The notes: generated by a model from the letters alone, not told the origin. A stretch of 12,292 nucleotides of DNA from Chloroflexota bacterium (GCA_003520455.1 DOUV01000810.1:1-12292), one strand, 5' to 3'; positions 1 through 7,589 are shown, numbered from the stretch's first letter. Program-made: numbers and translations.

Positions 1-789
1 ATCGGTTCCCCAGCCGACGACCCCAAGCACACCGGCGCGCGGATCGTTGGCGGCCAACGCCTGACGGAGCTGGGCCGCTTCCGCGCCCCCCTCGATCGCG
101 CGAATCGCGCCGCCCGCGAACTCACAGCGGATCGGCGAGCGCAGCATCAGTCCCCATCCCAGGAAGACATCACCCGGTTCCAAGACGAGGGTGCCCTCGG
201 CGCTGTGCTCGTGAGGGGCGCAGGCGACAAGCCCCGAGGGCCATTGATCCCAACGTCCCGGTTCGTCGGCCATGCCATAATAGGCGATACCCGGTCTCCC
301 CGTCTTCTGCACCCGCAGGTCGGTTCCGCTGGCAGAGGTGATGTGGACCTCGTGCGCCTCGGTCAGGCGGCGTGCGCCCTCCCGGCTGCGCTCGCGTACA
401 GTGGGATCGGGCAGCAAGACCTGGAGCACGTCGAGGGGCTCGGCCACGCGCAGGATGCGGGTGCCATGCTCAAGGGCGCGGTTCAGGGTCGAGCTGTAGG
501 CATGCACCCCCACCGAGACCATGTCCACGACCAGATCGTGCTCTTCCCACGCCCTCTGTAGAAAGCGAGACGCCCTTTCCGCCCGGGCCGCTGACACGGT
601 CAGCGTCGAGGCCTCGGCCTCCAGCTCCAGCGCGGCCGCAAAACAGGCCCCGGTGTAGATCGGGTTGAAGACGGAGTCAGTGTGGATCAGGACCCGCTCA
701 CCCCGCCGCAGCGCGGAAAGGCTCAAGACGTGCCGGAACAGTGGCACGAGCTCGCTCGCGGCGGAGGGCGTGAGGGGAAAGGCGCGCAT
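1..789 (-). CDS. NicX/M29-like metalloenzyme paralogue A, C-terminus off the window, one metal ligand missing
   Basis: The frame is open from an ATG at 789 to the left edge (263 codons, no stop), so the gene is partial. It begins MRAFPLTPSAASELVPLFRH, closely like the start of the three complete paralogues in this window, and keeps family blocks such as GTRILRVAEPLDVL, ITSASGTDL and DEPGRWDQWPSGLV. By homology it belongs to the family of NicX (Fe(II) 2,5-dihydroxypyridine 5,6-dioxygenase) and M29-like aminopeptidases. In the others the first iron ligand is the His of HxGWG; here the block reads LGVVGWGTD, with Val in that place. The His-x-Asp pair lies beyond the window. The ATG follows the 73-residue ORF's stop by only 2 nt, so the two are probably translationally coupled. 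It may have lost dioxygenase chemistry or act as a partner subunit. Family assignment is firm; activity is unknown. Confidence 0.85.
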   Translation of the reverse strand, partial: MRAFPLTPSAASELVPLFRHVLSLSALRRGERVLIHTDSVFNPIYTGACFAAALELEAEASTLTVSAARAERASRFLQRAWEEHDLVVDMVSVGVHAYSSTLNRALEHGTRILRVAEPLDVLQVLLPDPTVRERSREGARRLTEAHEVHITSASGTDLRVQKTGRPGIAYYGMADEPGRWDQWPSGLVACAPHEHSAEGTLVLEPGDVFLGWGLMLRSPIRCEFAGGAIRAIEGGAEAAQLRQALAANDPRAGVLGVVGWGTD

Positions 790-791
790 AC

Positions 792-1013
792 CTAGCCGAT
801 CAACTCGTCCAGAACCTTTGCCAGCATTGACTGCGCCAGTAGCATGGGCCAGTTCACGCTGCTCTGGATGGTCAACTCCATCTGTGCCACCACTACCGCC
901 ATCTCGTACGCCGCGGCCTTGGGCGCGGCCATGTAGTATGGTGGCATCAGCGTGTCTTTGAAAAGCCCCACGAACTCGCTTGCTGCCGCCGGAGAGGCAG
1001 GTAATTGGCTCAT
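792..1013 (-). CDS. Small 73-residue protein resembling the N-terminus of the NicX/M29-like paralogues
   Basis: The ORF starts at an ATG whose first bases overlap the stop of the upstream GntR regulator (ATGA) and ends 2 nt before the start of paralogue A, so it sits in a coupled trio. Its opening, SPAAASEFVGLFKDTL, aligns with TPSAASELVPLFRHVL of paralogue A. The following PPYYMAAPKAAAYEM loosely matches the NPHYPAAFMGAALEL segment of the full-length paralogues after a gap of roughly 15 residues. There is no signal peptide, membrane segment or metal motif. It may be a decayed or shortened family copy, or a genuine small partner protein. The spacing supports translation; the function is not known. 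Confidence 0.6.
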   Translation of the reverse strand: MSQLPASPAAASEFVGLFKDTLMPPYYMAAPKAAAYEMAVVVAQMELTIQSSVNWPMLLAQSMLAKVLDELIG

Positions 1014-1798
1014 CGTTCTTTATCTGGGCAGTGCCCGCCGGCTTCTTGAGAAGATGCACTGTCACCACCACGCATGCTGGCCAGCGCGTCACGCGCGCGT
1101 GACATATGACGGTAAATGGCTTCCCGCGCCGCCTGTGGGTTGCCAGCCGCGATTGCCTCCACGATGACCTCGTGATCCCGTAGCGACCGCTCGGCTCGAC
1201 CGGGAATTCGAAGCAGCGAGTGGCGCGGGCCAAAGAGCGTGGCGACGATGCCATCGCCCAAGAGCTTCAGAAAGATGTTGCCGCTGGCCTCATACAGCCG
1301 GCGGTGGAACTCGCGGTCGGTATTGGTGGCTTCCACCAGGTCGTCGCGTTCGACGTAGAACCGCATTCTGGCAACCGCCTCACGCAGCCCGGCGATTGCC
1401 TCGGGCGTCGCCCGTTCTGCAGCTCTGGCAGCGGCGTGGCTCTCCAGCATCTCGCGCACCTCGATGACGTCCAGCACCTCGTCGCGGTGCTCCTCGAACC
1501 AGTTGAGCAGACCAGGTAGGATGTCCGCCTGCGGGACGGTCCCGATCACGAAGCCACCTTTGCCGGGCTGCACTGCGATCAGTCCCTGCGACTCCAGCAC
1601 TCGCAACGCTTCGCGCACCGAGGCGCGGCTGATCCCGAGTTGTCCCATCAACTCGCGCTCGCTCGGCAGCTGCGAGCCAATAGTCAACCGCCCGTCTTCG
1701 ATGAGTGCCGTGATCTGGGAGACAGCAATCTCCGACAGACGCCGGGCTCGAATAGGCTGAAGAACTGTATCGCCACTGTCAGGCTGGGAAGACACCAT
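1010..1798 (-). CDS. FadR-subfamily GntR transcriptional regulator (first copy)
   Basis: This is a 262-residue regulator from the ATG at 1798. The winged helix comes first (QLPSERELMGQLG, recognition helix SRASVREALRVLE about residues 57-68, wing QPGKGGFVIG). An all-helical FCD effector domain follows, with the usual metal set Asp161, His165 (TDREFHRRLYEASGN), His209 and His231. I chose 1798 because the paralogous regulator in this window starts just ahead of the same VLQPIRARRLSE block and because AAGGG lies upstream; an ATG at 1867 would add 23 residues of unlikely sequence. Its 3' end overlaps the 73-residue ORF by 4 nt. The recognition helix is identical to that of the second regulator, so both may bind the same operators. 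Such regulators usually repress and respond to small carboxylates; the effector here is unknown. Confidence 0.93.
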   Translation of the reverse strand: MVSSQPDSGDTVLQPIRARRLSEIAVSQITALIEDGRLTIGSQLPSERELMGQLGISRASVREALRVLESQGLIAVQPGKGGFVIGTVPQADILPGLLNWFEEHRDEVLDVIEVREMLESHAAARAAERATPEAIAGLREAVARMRFYVERDDLVEATNTDREFHRRLYEASGNIFLKLLGDGIVATLFGPRHSLLRIPGRAERSLRDHEVIVEAIAAGNPQAAREAIYRHMSRARDALASMRGGDSASSQEAGGHCPDKER

Positions 1799-1949
1799 AC
1801 CAGAACAAATCCCTTTTGGATCATTGGGAGCGGGAGTGCAAGCAGCACAGTCGTATATACCTGGCAAAACCGTCTATGTATGCCCCTGCCGGCAGGAACG
1901 GGGCGTGTTCCCCGAAACCCTCTTTTCCCAATTCTCTTTGTTTATCGGA

Positions 1950-1981
1950 ACAGGGCGGGCGCCGGTCGCAGCCCGCCCTGT
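1950..1981 (-). terminator. Hairpin downstream of paralogue B
   Basis: A perfect 11-bp stem (ACAGGGCGGGC paired with GCCCGCCCTGT) with a 10-nt loop begins 12 nt after the stop codon of paralogue B. No clear U-tract follows on the minus strand, so it may act as a weak intrinsic terminator or as an mRNA-stabilising stem. It separates B from the regulator gene, which then needs its own promoter in 1800-1950. Confidence 0.6.
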
Positions 1982-1992
1982 CTTGGTACCGA

Positions 1993-3030
1993 CTAAGACG
2001 GAAAGCCCGTCCGCGCCGCTGCCGACGGCTCCTCACCCTTGTACTTCAATTCGTCAATTACGAACTCCCCGCGCTCCATAATCTGGATGTCGTCCACCCA
2101 GTAGGAGTTCCAGCGACAGGGGAAGTCGTGGTGCGCGCGGCTGCGTGTTCGCGCCCCGGGGAAGATACCTACGTTCGCGCCGAAGGCGATCTGCATGTTG
2201 CCGTAGTAACACTCGTTGTCCTGGCCGGGCTTGAGCCAGTCGGCGCGTTTCTCGCATCCCCATCCGACGTGGGCGACGCTGTAGGCGTTCGGGTCGTTGA
2301 ACTTGCGGAACCACTCGTTCAACAGGTCGGCCTCGAGCCCGCCGGTGATCTTGGTTATACGCCCGTCCTTGATCTCCATGTAGACTGGGTCCCGGACGTA
2401 TTGCTGCAGGACGAGCATCATGTCGCCCGGTCCCACGACCAGGACGCCATCACCCTTGTCCTCGATCGGAGCACAGTTGACCATCCCAGCCGGCCAGATA
2501 TCCCAGCGCCCGGGCTTGTCCGCGATACTGTAGATTCCCAGCGCCTCGCGACCTTCCTTATACAGCGTCAGATCCGTGCCATGCGGCGAGGTAATGCGCA
2601 TCGTCTTGCCGGCTGTCATGACCTTCTGGCCAGCTTCCACGCGCCGGCGCATTTCCTCAGTCGGAATCAGGCGCCGCATGACTTCTTCCGGCACGGCGAT
2701 GCGCATTATCCGCGTTCCGGCATCCAGGGCCTCACGCATGATGTTGCCGTACGCGTGCGGGCCCGACGACATGTCAATTACGATATCGGCCCGCCTCCAG
2801 GCATCTACGACCGCCCGCTCCGGGGCACGCGGGTGGACGATCTGGAAGACGTCTGCGCCCAGCGCCAGCGCCGCGCCCATGAAGGCCGCGGGGTAGTGCG
2901 GATAGGAGCCACTGTCGCTGTGCAGCAAGACGTGGTCGCCCTCTTTCACCTGGCAGAGCTCGAGATGGCGTTTGAAGAGGTCTACGAGCTCGGCGGTGGC
3001 CGAGTAGGCGATGGGTAGACGTTCCGGCAT
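1993..3030 (-). CDS. NicX/M29-like metalloenzyme, paralogue B
   Basis: This is a complete 345-residue member of the NicX (2,5-dihydroxypyridine 5,6-dioxygenase)/M29-like family, cytoplasmic, with no signal peptide. The expected metal site is present: His254 in AHVGWGCEKRADW, and His300/Asp302 in AHHDFPCR, the same order as the Fe(II) ligands His265, His318 and Asp320 known for Pseudomonas NicX. Other family blocks are PHYPAAFMGAALALGA near residue 44, SPHGTDLTLYKEG near 148 and ESLEMENT-type C-terminal VERGEF-like residues (IMERGEFVIDEL near 317). The ATG has a strong AAGGAGG ribosome binding site 7 nt upstream. A 152-nt gap separates it from the aminotransferase gene, so it may have its own promoter; a half-operator lies in the gap. 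The reaction could be oxidative ring opening or hydrolysis; the substrate is not deducible. Confidence 0.9.
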   Translation of the reverse strand: MPERLPIAYSATAELVDLFKRHLELCQVKEGDHVLLHSDSGSYPHYPAAFMGAALALGADVFQIVHPRAPERAVVDAWRRADIVIDMSSGPHAYGNIMREALDAGTRIMRIAVPEEVMRRLIPTEEMRRRVEAGQKVMTAGKTMRITSPHGTDLTLYKEGREALGIYSIADKPGRWDIWPAGMVNCAPIEDKGDGVLVVGPGDMMLVLQQYVRDPVYMEIKDGRITKITGGLEADLLNEWFRKFNDPNAYSVAHVGWGCEKRADWLKPGQDNECYYGNMQIAFGANVGIFPGARTRSRAHHDFPCRWNSYWVDDIQIMERGEFVIDELKYKGEEPSAAARTGFPS

Positions 3031-3073
3031 GATTGAGCCTCCTTATGGTTGGGTCGATAGGACTGGGTTGGAC

Positions 3074-3084
3074 GCGCCTGGTCT
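3074..3084 (-). promoter_or_regulatory. Possible half-operator upstream of paralogue B
   Basis: GCGCCTGGTCT is identical over 11 bases to the left half and flank of the palindromic operator at 6467-6477, but the second half-site is absent (CGTAG instead of GACCA). It lies about 45 nt upstream of the start of paralogue B, in the only long gap inside the minus-strand cluster. It may be a weak regulator site or chance. Confidence 0.3.
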
Positions 3085-3182
3085 CGTAGAGCACTCACGG
3101 GTTCTCCATTGGCTGTGCGCCGTCAGCGAGTTTCCATGAATGCCCTCCGAATCGCTAAGGTGTGTCGCTCGACGTCAGCACT

Positions 3183-4364
3183 TTACGGTTCCAGGGCTGC
3201 AATCACAGCTTGCACGGCTGCGCCTGGCCTCGGGATCGGATAGCCCTGCTGGGCCAGTAGATACTCGAACACGGAGACGAACTGCACCAGGTAGGAGGGC
3301 TGGGCCGAATGGCTCTGGATTCCGACTCGCCAGACCCGGCCCTTCCAGCGTCCCAGGCCGCCGCCAATGTCAATGCGGAAGGGGCGCAGCAGGCCGTGGC
3401 GGACGCGCTCGCCGTCAATCCCTTCTGGCACGCGAACAACTGTCACCGACGGCAGGCGGGTCTTGGGCGACGCCAATATCTCCAGCCCGAGCACCTCCAG
3501 CGCGGCTACCAGTGCGTCGCGCCGGTTGCGGTGCCGTCCCTCGCGGTAGGCCATGCTCTGTTCGTAGGCCAATTCCAGCATCTCAGTCAGGGCATAGATC
3601 AGGGGCGCAGGCACCGTCTGGTGGCGTCGCTCATCGGAAGCGTAGCTCCGCAGGCCGGCCAGGTCGAAGTACCAGCTTCGCACCGGCGTTTGGCGCTCTT
3701 CCACTCGCCGCGCTGCACGTGGGCTGAAGGTGACGAGCGCCAGCCCCGGATAGGCGCTCAGGCCTTTCTGGCTGCCGGTCCAGCAGCCATCCAAGCCCCA
3801 GGTATCCACCTGGACCTCGACCAGCGCAGTTGTCGAAGAGACGTCAACAACACAGAGCGCGCCGTGACGATGCGCGAGCTCCGCGATCTCGGATAGGGGC
3901 TGCAGGACACCCGTCGAGGCCTCGCCGTGGACTAGTACCATGAGCCGTGGCCTGTGTTCCGCCAGTACCGGCTCCAGTGCCCGCGGGGTCAGAATCGTGC
4001 CCCACTCGGCCGTGACCCGTATGACCTGCGCCCCCGTGCGCTCGGCCGCGTCCGCCAGCCGCTCGCCAGAGTAGCCGGCAACGCCCACGACGGCGGTGTC
4101 GTCCGGCTCGAGCAGGTTAACCAGCACCGCTTCCATGCCGGCCTCTTCCGTGCCGGCAAAGATGAAGGTGTCGTCGTTCTCGGTGTGCCAGAGGTTGCGC
4201 AACAGTGTGCGCGCCAGCTCGAAGACCTGCAGGAAGTCGGGGTCGTTGGCGCCTTCGAGACAGGCAATCAATCCCTGGCGCGCGCGGGGCGAGGCGTTAC
4301 TCAGATCGGGTCCAAAGAGCGTGCGCTCGGGCGGATTGAGGCGCCGGTAGGGGATGCTGGTCAC
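3183..4364 (-). CDS. Class V PLP-dependent aminotransferase (alanine-glyoxylate/serine-pyruvate type)
   Basis: This 393-residue protein belongs to fold-type I, class V. Landmarks in order are: LFGPDLSNASPRA near residue 16 (the family's GPGPSN block), AGTEEAGMEAVLVNLLEP near 70 (cofactor phosphate loop), VHGEASTGVLQP near 145, Asp174 in VVDVSST (pairs with the PLP ring nitrogen), Lys200 in TGSQKGLSAYPGL (Schiff-base lysine), and RVWRVGIQSHSAQP near the C-terminus with the carboxylate-binding Arg. The relatives move an amino group between small amino acids and glyoxylate or pyruvate; PucG of purine breakdown is one such relative. The start is a GTG whose last bases overlap the TGA of paralogue C (GTGA), so translation is coupled. 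This ties transamination to the NicX-like step. Exact amino donor and acceptor are unknown. Confidence 0.92.
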   Translation of the reverse strand: MTSIPYRRLNPPERTLFGPDLSNASPRARQGLIACLEGANDPDFLQVFELARTLLRNLWHTENDDTFIFAGTEEAGMEAVLVNLLEPDDTAVVGVAGYSGERLADAAERTGAQVIRVTAEWGTILTPRALEPVLAEHRPRLMVLVHGEASTGVLQPLSEIAELAHRHGALCVVDVSSTTALVEVQVDTWGLDGCWTGSQKGLSAYPGLALVTFSPRAARRVEERQTPVRSWYFDLAGLRSYASDERRHQTVPAPLIYALTEMLELAYEQSMAYREGRHRNRRDALVAALEVLGLEILASPKTRLPSVTVVRVPEGIDGERVRHGLLRPFRIDIGGGLGRWKGRVWRVGIQSHSAQPSYLVQFVSVFEYLLAQQGYPIPRPGAAVQAVIAALEP

Positions 4365-5404
4365 GCGCCACCTCGCTTGTGGCGTAGCGCCTCCACCACG
4401 AACTCGCCCTCGGCGAGCACCGGCCGCCCGTCCAACGCAATGTTGTTGCGAAGGCAGTCGAAGTCAATGTGAGCGGGCACATCATTCGTGCCGCCCAGGA
4501 AGGAGGTGTCGCGCCCGAACGCGATCTGCATCACCCCGTAGAAGGACTCAGTATCATCAGTCCCACCCGGCCCTTTACTGGCGAGGCGGTTCCAGAGCGC
4601 ACGGTGGTCGCAGCCCCAACCGACGTGCGAGATGTGGTAGGCGCGCGGGTCATTCCAGGACTCGAACCATTGCCTGAGGAGCTGCGCATCGAGCCCGCCC
4701 TCGATCTGGGTAATGACACCCTCCTCAACCGTCAGCGTCACCGGCGTGCTGACGTAGCGCTGCATCGAGAGCATGATGTCGCCCACGTCCACGACGATAC
4801 GCCCGTTGGTGCCCGGCCGGTTGGCGCCTACGACCACCAAGCCCATGGGCCAGTGGTCCCACGTGCCGGGCTTGTCCACGATCCCCCACAGCCCGAAGGC
4901 CTTGCGGCCCTCCTTGCTCACGACGATGTCGGTTCCGGCGGCCGAGGTAATGTGAAACGTGCGGCTCTTGTCAACCATCTGTTCCGAGAGCCTGGCGCGA
5001 TCGCGCACGACAGGATCGGGCGGCATGCGCAGGAGTACGTCCTCCGGCTCAGTCACGCGCAGGATGCGGGTTCCGGCCTTGAGGGACTCCGTGCGCAGCG
5101 GGCGGTAGATGCTGGTCCCGTAGGAGGCCAGGTCAATGACGAGATCGCAGTTCTTCCAGGCGTCGAGGATCACGCCTGTCTCGATCGGGACCGAGTTGGC
5201 CGGGACGACCAACTGGAAGGAGATTGCGCCCAACTCCTGCGCCGCAGCCATGAAGGCGACGGCATAATGGGGTGGGCTGTGCTGGTCGGCGTAGACCATC
5301 ACCGTGTCGTCGGGCTTGACGGCGCACTGTTCGAGCACGTTGTGAAAGAGTGGCACAAGCTCCGTCGCCGCGCCGGCCGAGGGGCGGTATTCCCACATTG
5401 CCAT
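4361..5404 (-). CDS. NicX/M29-like metalloenzyme, paralogue C
   Basis: A complete 347-residue member of the same family as A, B and D. Metal ligands by comparison with NicX are His260 (ISHVGWGCDHRALW), His312 and Asp314 (AHIDFDCLRNN). The N-terminal half has the family features PHYAVAFMAAAQELGA near 45, GTRILRVTEPEDVL near 111 and ITSAAGTDIVVSKEG near 152. The sequence after His-x-Asp (FDCLRNNIALDG) differs from the FPCR of B and D, and an extra KGPGGTDDTE loop precedes the SFYG block, so substrate choice probably differs. The start ATG at 5404 has AGGAGGA 4 nt upstream and lies 9 nt after the stop of D; its own stop overlaps the aminotransferase start. D, C and the aminotransferase thus form one operon. 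Confidence 0.92.
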   Translation of the reverse strand: MAMWEYRPSAGAATELVPLFHNVLEQCAVKPDDTVMVYADQHSPPHYAVAFMAAAQELGAISFQLVVPANSVPIETGVILDAWKNCDLVIDLASYGTSIYRPLRTESLKAGTRILRVTEPEDVLLRMPPDPVVRDRARLSEQMVDKSRTFHITSAAGTDIVVSKEGRKAFGLWGIVDKPGTWDHWPMGLVVVGANRPGTNGRIVVDVGDIMLSMQRYVSTPVTLTVEEGVITQIEGGLDAQLLRQWFESWNDPRAYHISHVGWGCDHRALWNRLASKGPGGTDDTESFYGVMQIAFGRDTSFLGGTNDVPAHIDFDCLRNNIALDGRPVLAEGEFVVEALRHKRGGA

Positions 5405-5413
5405 GGCGTCCTC

Positions 5414-6436
5414 CTACTTCAACTCATCAATCAGGAACTGCCCGCGCTCCACGATCTTGAGATCGTCCAGGTAGATGGTGCAGTGGCGGCACGGGAAATC
5501 CATATGGGCACGCGTGCGGTTCTTGCCGTTGAAAAGCGCAGTATTGCTCCCGAAGGCAACCTGCATGTTGCCGTAGAACGACTCGTTATCCTGGACCGCC
5601 GGTTCGAGGGTATGGGCTACCAGGCGGTTCCAGTCGGCGCGGTGGTCACAACCCCAGCCAATGTGGGCCATGCGGTACGCATCGTCCTCACCGTACCAGC
5701 CAAACCAGTCTTTCAGGAGCAGGGCGTCGGCGCCGCCCTCGAAGTTAACGATTCGGCCTTCGCGCAGCGTGATCCGAACCGGCTCGGTGACGTAGCGCCC
5801 CATGCGCAAGATGACGTCGTTGACGTCCAGGACCAATACGCCCTCGGCGCTCGTCTCGTCCGGGCCACAGGCCACCAGGCCGCAGCCCCAGTGGTCCCAG
5901 CGGGCCGGTTCGTCGGCGATGCCGTAGAGCGGGAGCGTGACGCCGCCCTTTTTCCGCACCGTGAAATCCGTGCCCGCCGCGGAGGTGACACGCAGCGTCT
6001 CGGCAGCCTCGAGCAGTCGTGCGCCGGCTTCGGTTCGTGCCCTCACGACCGGGTCGGGGAACAGGCGCATGAGAACGTCTAGCGGCTGCCCAACGCGCAG
6101 CACGCGCGTCCCAGCTTCGAACGCGGCGGCGTTGAGCATTGAATAGGCGTGGGCCAGGGTCGAGACCATATCAATGACAATGTCGGCGTTGCGCCAGGCA
6201 TTGGCGATTGGACCGGTATCGCGCTCCGGAACGACGGACGAGACTGTGATCTGGTAGGCCTCCGCACCGAGCTCGAGGGCTGCGCCCATGAAAGCTGCGG
6301 GATAGTGCGGATTCATGTGCGTGTCGGCGTAGAGTAGCACCGTCTCTTCCGGTCGAACCCGGCATAGCTCGAGCATATGGCGGAACATCGGGACCAGCTC
6401 AGTAGCTGCGAGGTACGAAGAGGGAAAGCGTCGCAA
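5414..6436 (-). CDS. NicX/M29-like metalloenzyme, paralogue D, first gene of the operon
   Basis: About 340 residues from a TTG start at 6436. I prefer this start because AAGGAG lies 6 nt before it and because the protein then begins RRFPSSYLAATELVP, matching the length of the other paralogues' N-termini. A TTG at 6466 in the same frame would add 10 residues but lies against the operator with no ribosome binding site. Metal ligands are His258 (MAHIGWGCDHRADWN), His311 and Asp313 (AHMDFPCRH); the spacings of 53 and 2 equal those of His265, His318 and Asp320 of NicX. Family knowledge suggests Fe(II)-dependent ring opening, while M29-like relatives are annotated as aminopeptidases. It is transcribed from the operator-overlapped promoter at 6471-6495. 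Confidence 0.92.
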   Translation of the reverse strand: MRRFPSSYLAATELVPMFRHMLELCRVRPEETVLLYADTHMNPHYPAAFMGAALELGAEAYQITVSSVVPERDTGPIANAWRNADIVIDMVSTLAHAYSMLNAAAFEAGTRVLRVGQPLDVLMRLFPDPVVRARTEAGARLLEAAETLRVTSAAGTDFTVRKKGGVTLPLYGIADEPARWDHWGCGLVACGPDETSAEGVLVLDVNDVILRMGRYVTEPVRITLREGRIVNFEGGADALLLKDWFGWYGEDDAYRMAHIGWGCDHRADWNRLVAHTLEPAVQDNESFYGNMQVAFGSNTALFNGKNRTRAHMDFPCRHCTIYLDDLKIVERGQFLIDELK

Positions 6437-6470
6437 AGCCTGCTCCTTATCGGCGGGGAATGACAAGCGC

Positions 6471-6495
6471 CTGGTCTGACCAGTATACTGGGTAA
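6471..6495 (-). promoter_or_regulatory. Promoter -10 with overlapping FadR/GntR-type operator for the D-C-aminotransferase operon
   Basis: CTGGTCTGACCAG (6471-6483) is a perfect palindrome with one central base and fits the TGGTnnnACCA pattern of FadR-type GntR operators. It abuts a second palindrome, CAGTATACTG (6481-6490), which contains a minus-strand TATACT -10 box (6487-6482). The expected start of transcription, near 6475, falls inside the operator, the arrangement expected for direct repression. No good -35 is seen, so the promoter may be weak or activator dependent. A 22/25 match recurs at 10517-10541. Confidence 0.75.
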
Positions 6496-6548
6496 CTTCA
6501 GTCTACTACGAAAGCGACAGGATGTCAATGGGCACGGGTTGCTTCGTC

Positions 6549-6577
6549 TTGACCTTCTCGCTTTCTCACAGTACAGT
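6549..6577 (+). promoter_or_regulatory. Probable promoter of the second GntR regulator
   Basis: TTGACC (6549-6554), a 17-nt spacer and TACAGT (6572-6577) make a reasonable sigma-70-type promoter on the plus strand. It predicts a leader of about 160 nt before the ATG at 6747. It lies about 65 nt from the palindromic operator, so the regulator gene would not be blocked directly by binding there. Confidence 0.5.
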
Positions 6578-6746
6578 TAGGGACAGCCTCCGCCATCTGG
6601 ACCGGAACCGGTGCGGGCCGAGGGGGCTGTGTGGCACAGAACTTGCCGTGACCGCGACTTACCCCCCATCGCTTGCGCAGGACACACCTGCCACCCGCGC
6701 CGCTGCGGTCATACGAGATGGGAAGGCCGAAGAGGAATACGTCGTC

Positions 6747-7481
6747 ATGCCGCCGAAACGTGAAGCAACCGCTGTTCTCCAGCCAATCCGAGCGAGGCGA
6801 CTCTCGGAAACTGTCGTTGCGCAGATCACGACGTTAATAGATGAGGGTCGCCTCAAAGTGGGGGACCCACTGCCGAGCGAGCGAGAACTGATAGAGCAAT
6901 TGAGCGTAAGCCGGGCATCAGTGCGAGAAGCATTGCGGGTGTTAGAGTCTCAGGGACTGGTTGCCGTCCAGCCTGGCAAAGGCGCGGTTGTCGTCGGTAC
7001 GGCGCCACACACCGATATACTGCCTGCGGTGCTCGCCTGGTTCGAGGAGCACCGCGACGAAGTGCTTGACATCCTCGAGGTGCGCGAGATGCTGGAAAGC
7101 CGCGCGGCTTTTCTCGCTGCGCAGCGGGCCCCCCTTGAGACTCTCGAACGGATGCACGCCGTCCTAGGTACCATGCGCAAGGCAGTCGAGCAGGGCGAGC
7201 TTCTCGGGGCGACCCACATGGATCGGGAGTTCCACCGCCTCCTCTATGAGGCCAGCGGCAATCATTTCCTCAAGTTGCTGGCCGACAGCATTGTCGTCAC
7301 CTTGCTGGGGACGCGCTACACTATCCTGCGAGTCCCGGGCCGGGCTGAGATGTCTGTTGATCAGCACGAGGCGATTGTTGACGCCATTGAGGCGCGCGAT
7401 CCCGAGCGGGCCCGCGAGGCCAGCTTAGCGCACATGACCAGCGTGCGCCGGGCACTGCAGGAGTTGCACGTTAAGTCCTGA
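6747..7481 (+). CDS. FadR-subfamily GntR transcriptional regulator (second copy)
   Basis: This 244-residue protein is divergent from the minus-strand operon. The winged helix spans about residues 11-85 (PLPSERELIEQLS, recognition helix SRASVREALRVLE at 55-67, wing QPGKGAVVVG). The FCD domain carries the metal-site residues Asp159, His163, His207 and His229 (HMDREFHRLLYEASGN, DQHEAIVDAIE, AHMTS). The ATG at 6747 is chosen because AGAGGA lies 10 nt upstream and because homology begins there; the same frame is open to an ATG at 6522, upstream of the likely promoter. It is strikingly close to the other regulator over the whole length, with an identical recognition helix, pointing to a duplication. 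Its position next to the palindromic operator makes it the prime candidate to control the cluster. The effector is unknown. Confidence 0.94.
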   Translation: MPPKREATAVLQPIRARRLSETVVAQITTLIDEGRLKVGDPLPSERELIEQLSVSRASVREALRVLESQGLVAVQPGKGAVVVGTAPHTDILPAVLAWFEEHRDEVLDILEVREMLESRAAFLAAQRAPLETLERMHAVLGTMRKAVEQGELLGATHMDREFHRLLYEASGNHFLKLLADSIVVTLLGTRYTILRVPGRAEMSVDQHEAIVDAIEARDPERAREASLAHMTSVRRALQELHVKS

Positions 7482-7500
7482 GACGGCCTCGCCCCGTCTC
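7480..7500 (+). terminator. Short hairpin at the end of the second regulator gene
   Basis: GAGACGG and CCGTCTC form a perfect 7-bp stem around a 7-nt loop, overlapping the last bases of the stop codon. No U-tract follows. It may end the regulator transcript; the evidence is structural only. Confidence 0.4.
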
Positions 7501-7589
7501 CACTGCGAAGAGACTGACCAGAAACTCTCTCGCGACGAGGGCCACCCCATTGATGAAGAAGGGCAGCCGAATTTCGTGACCATCTCGAT

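Noticed and set aside
1840..1875. A third operator upstream of the first regulator gene
   Set aside because: GTATATACCTGG resembles the -10 region loosely, but the CTGGTC...GACCAG palindrome is absent, so I do not call a site.
1816..3018. 400-codon open frame on the plus strand
   Set aside because: Antisense shadow of paralogue B; composition rich in Arg, His and Val and no motif.
4469..6082. 537-codon open frame on the plus strand
   Set aside because: It lies antisense to paralogues C and D, which have clear family motifs and good starts; long antisense frames are common in high-GC coding DNA. It shows no recognisable domain.
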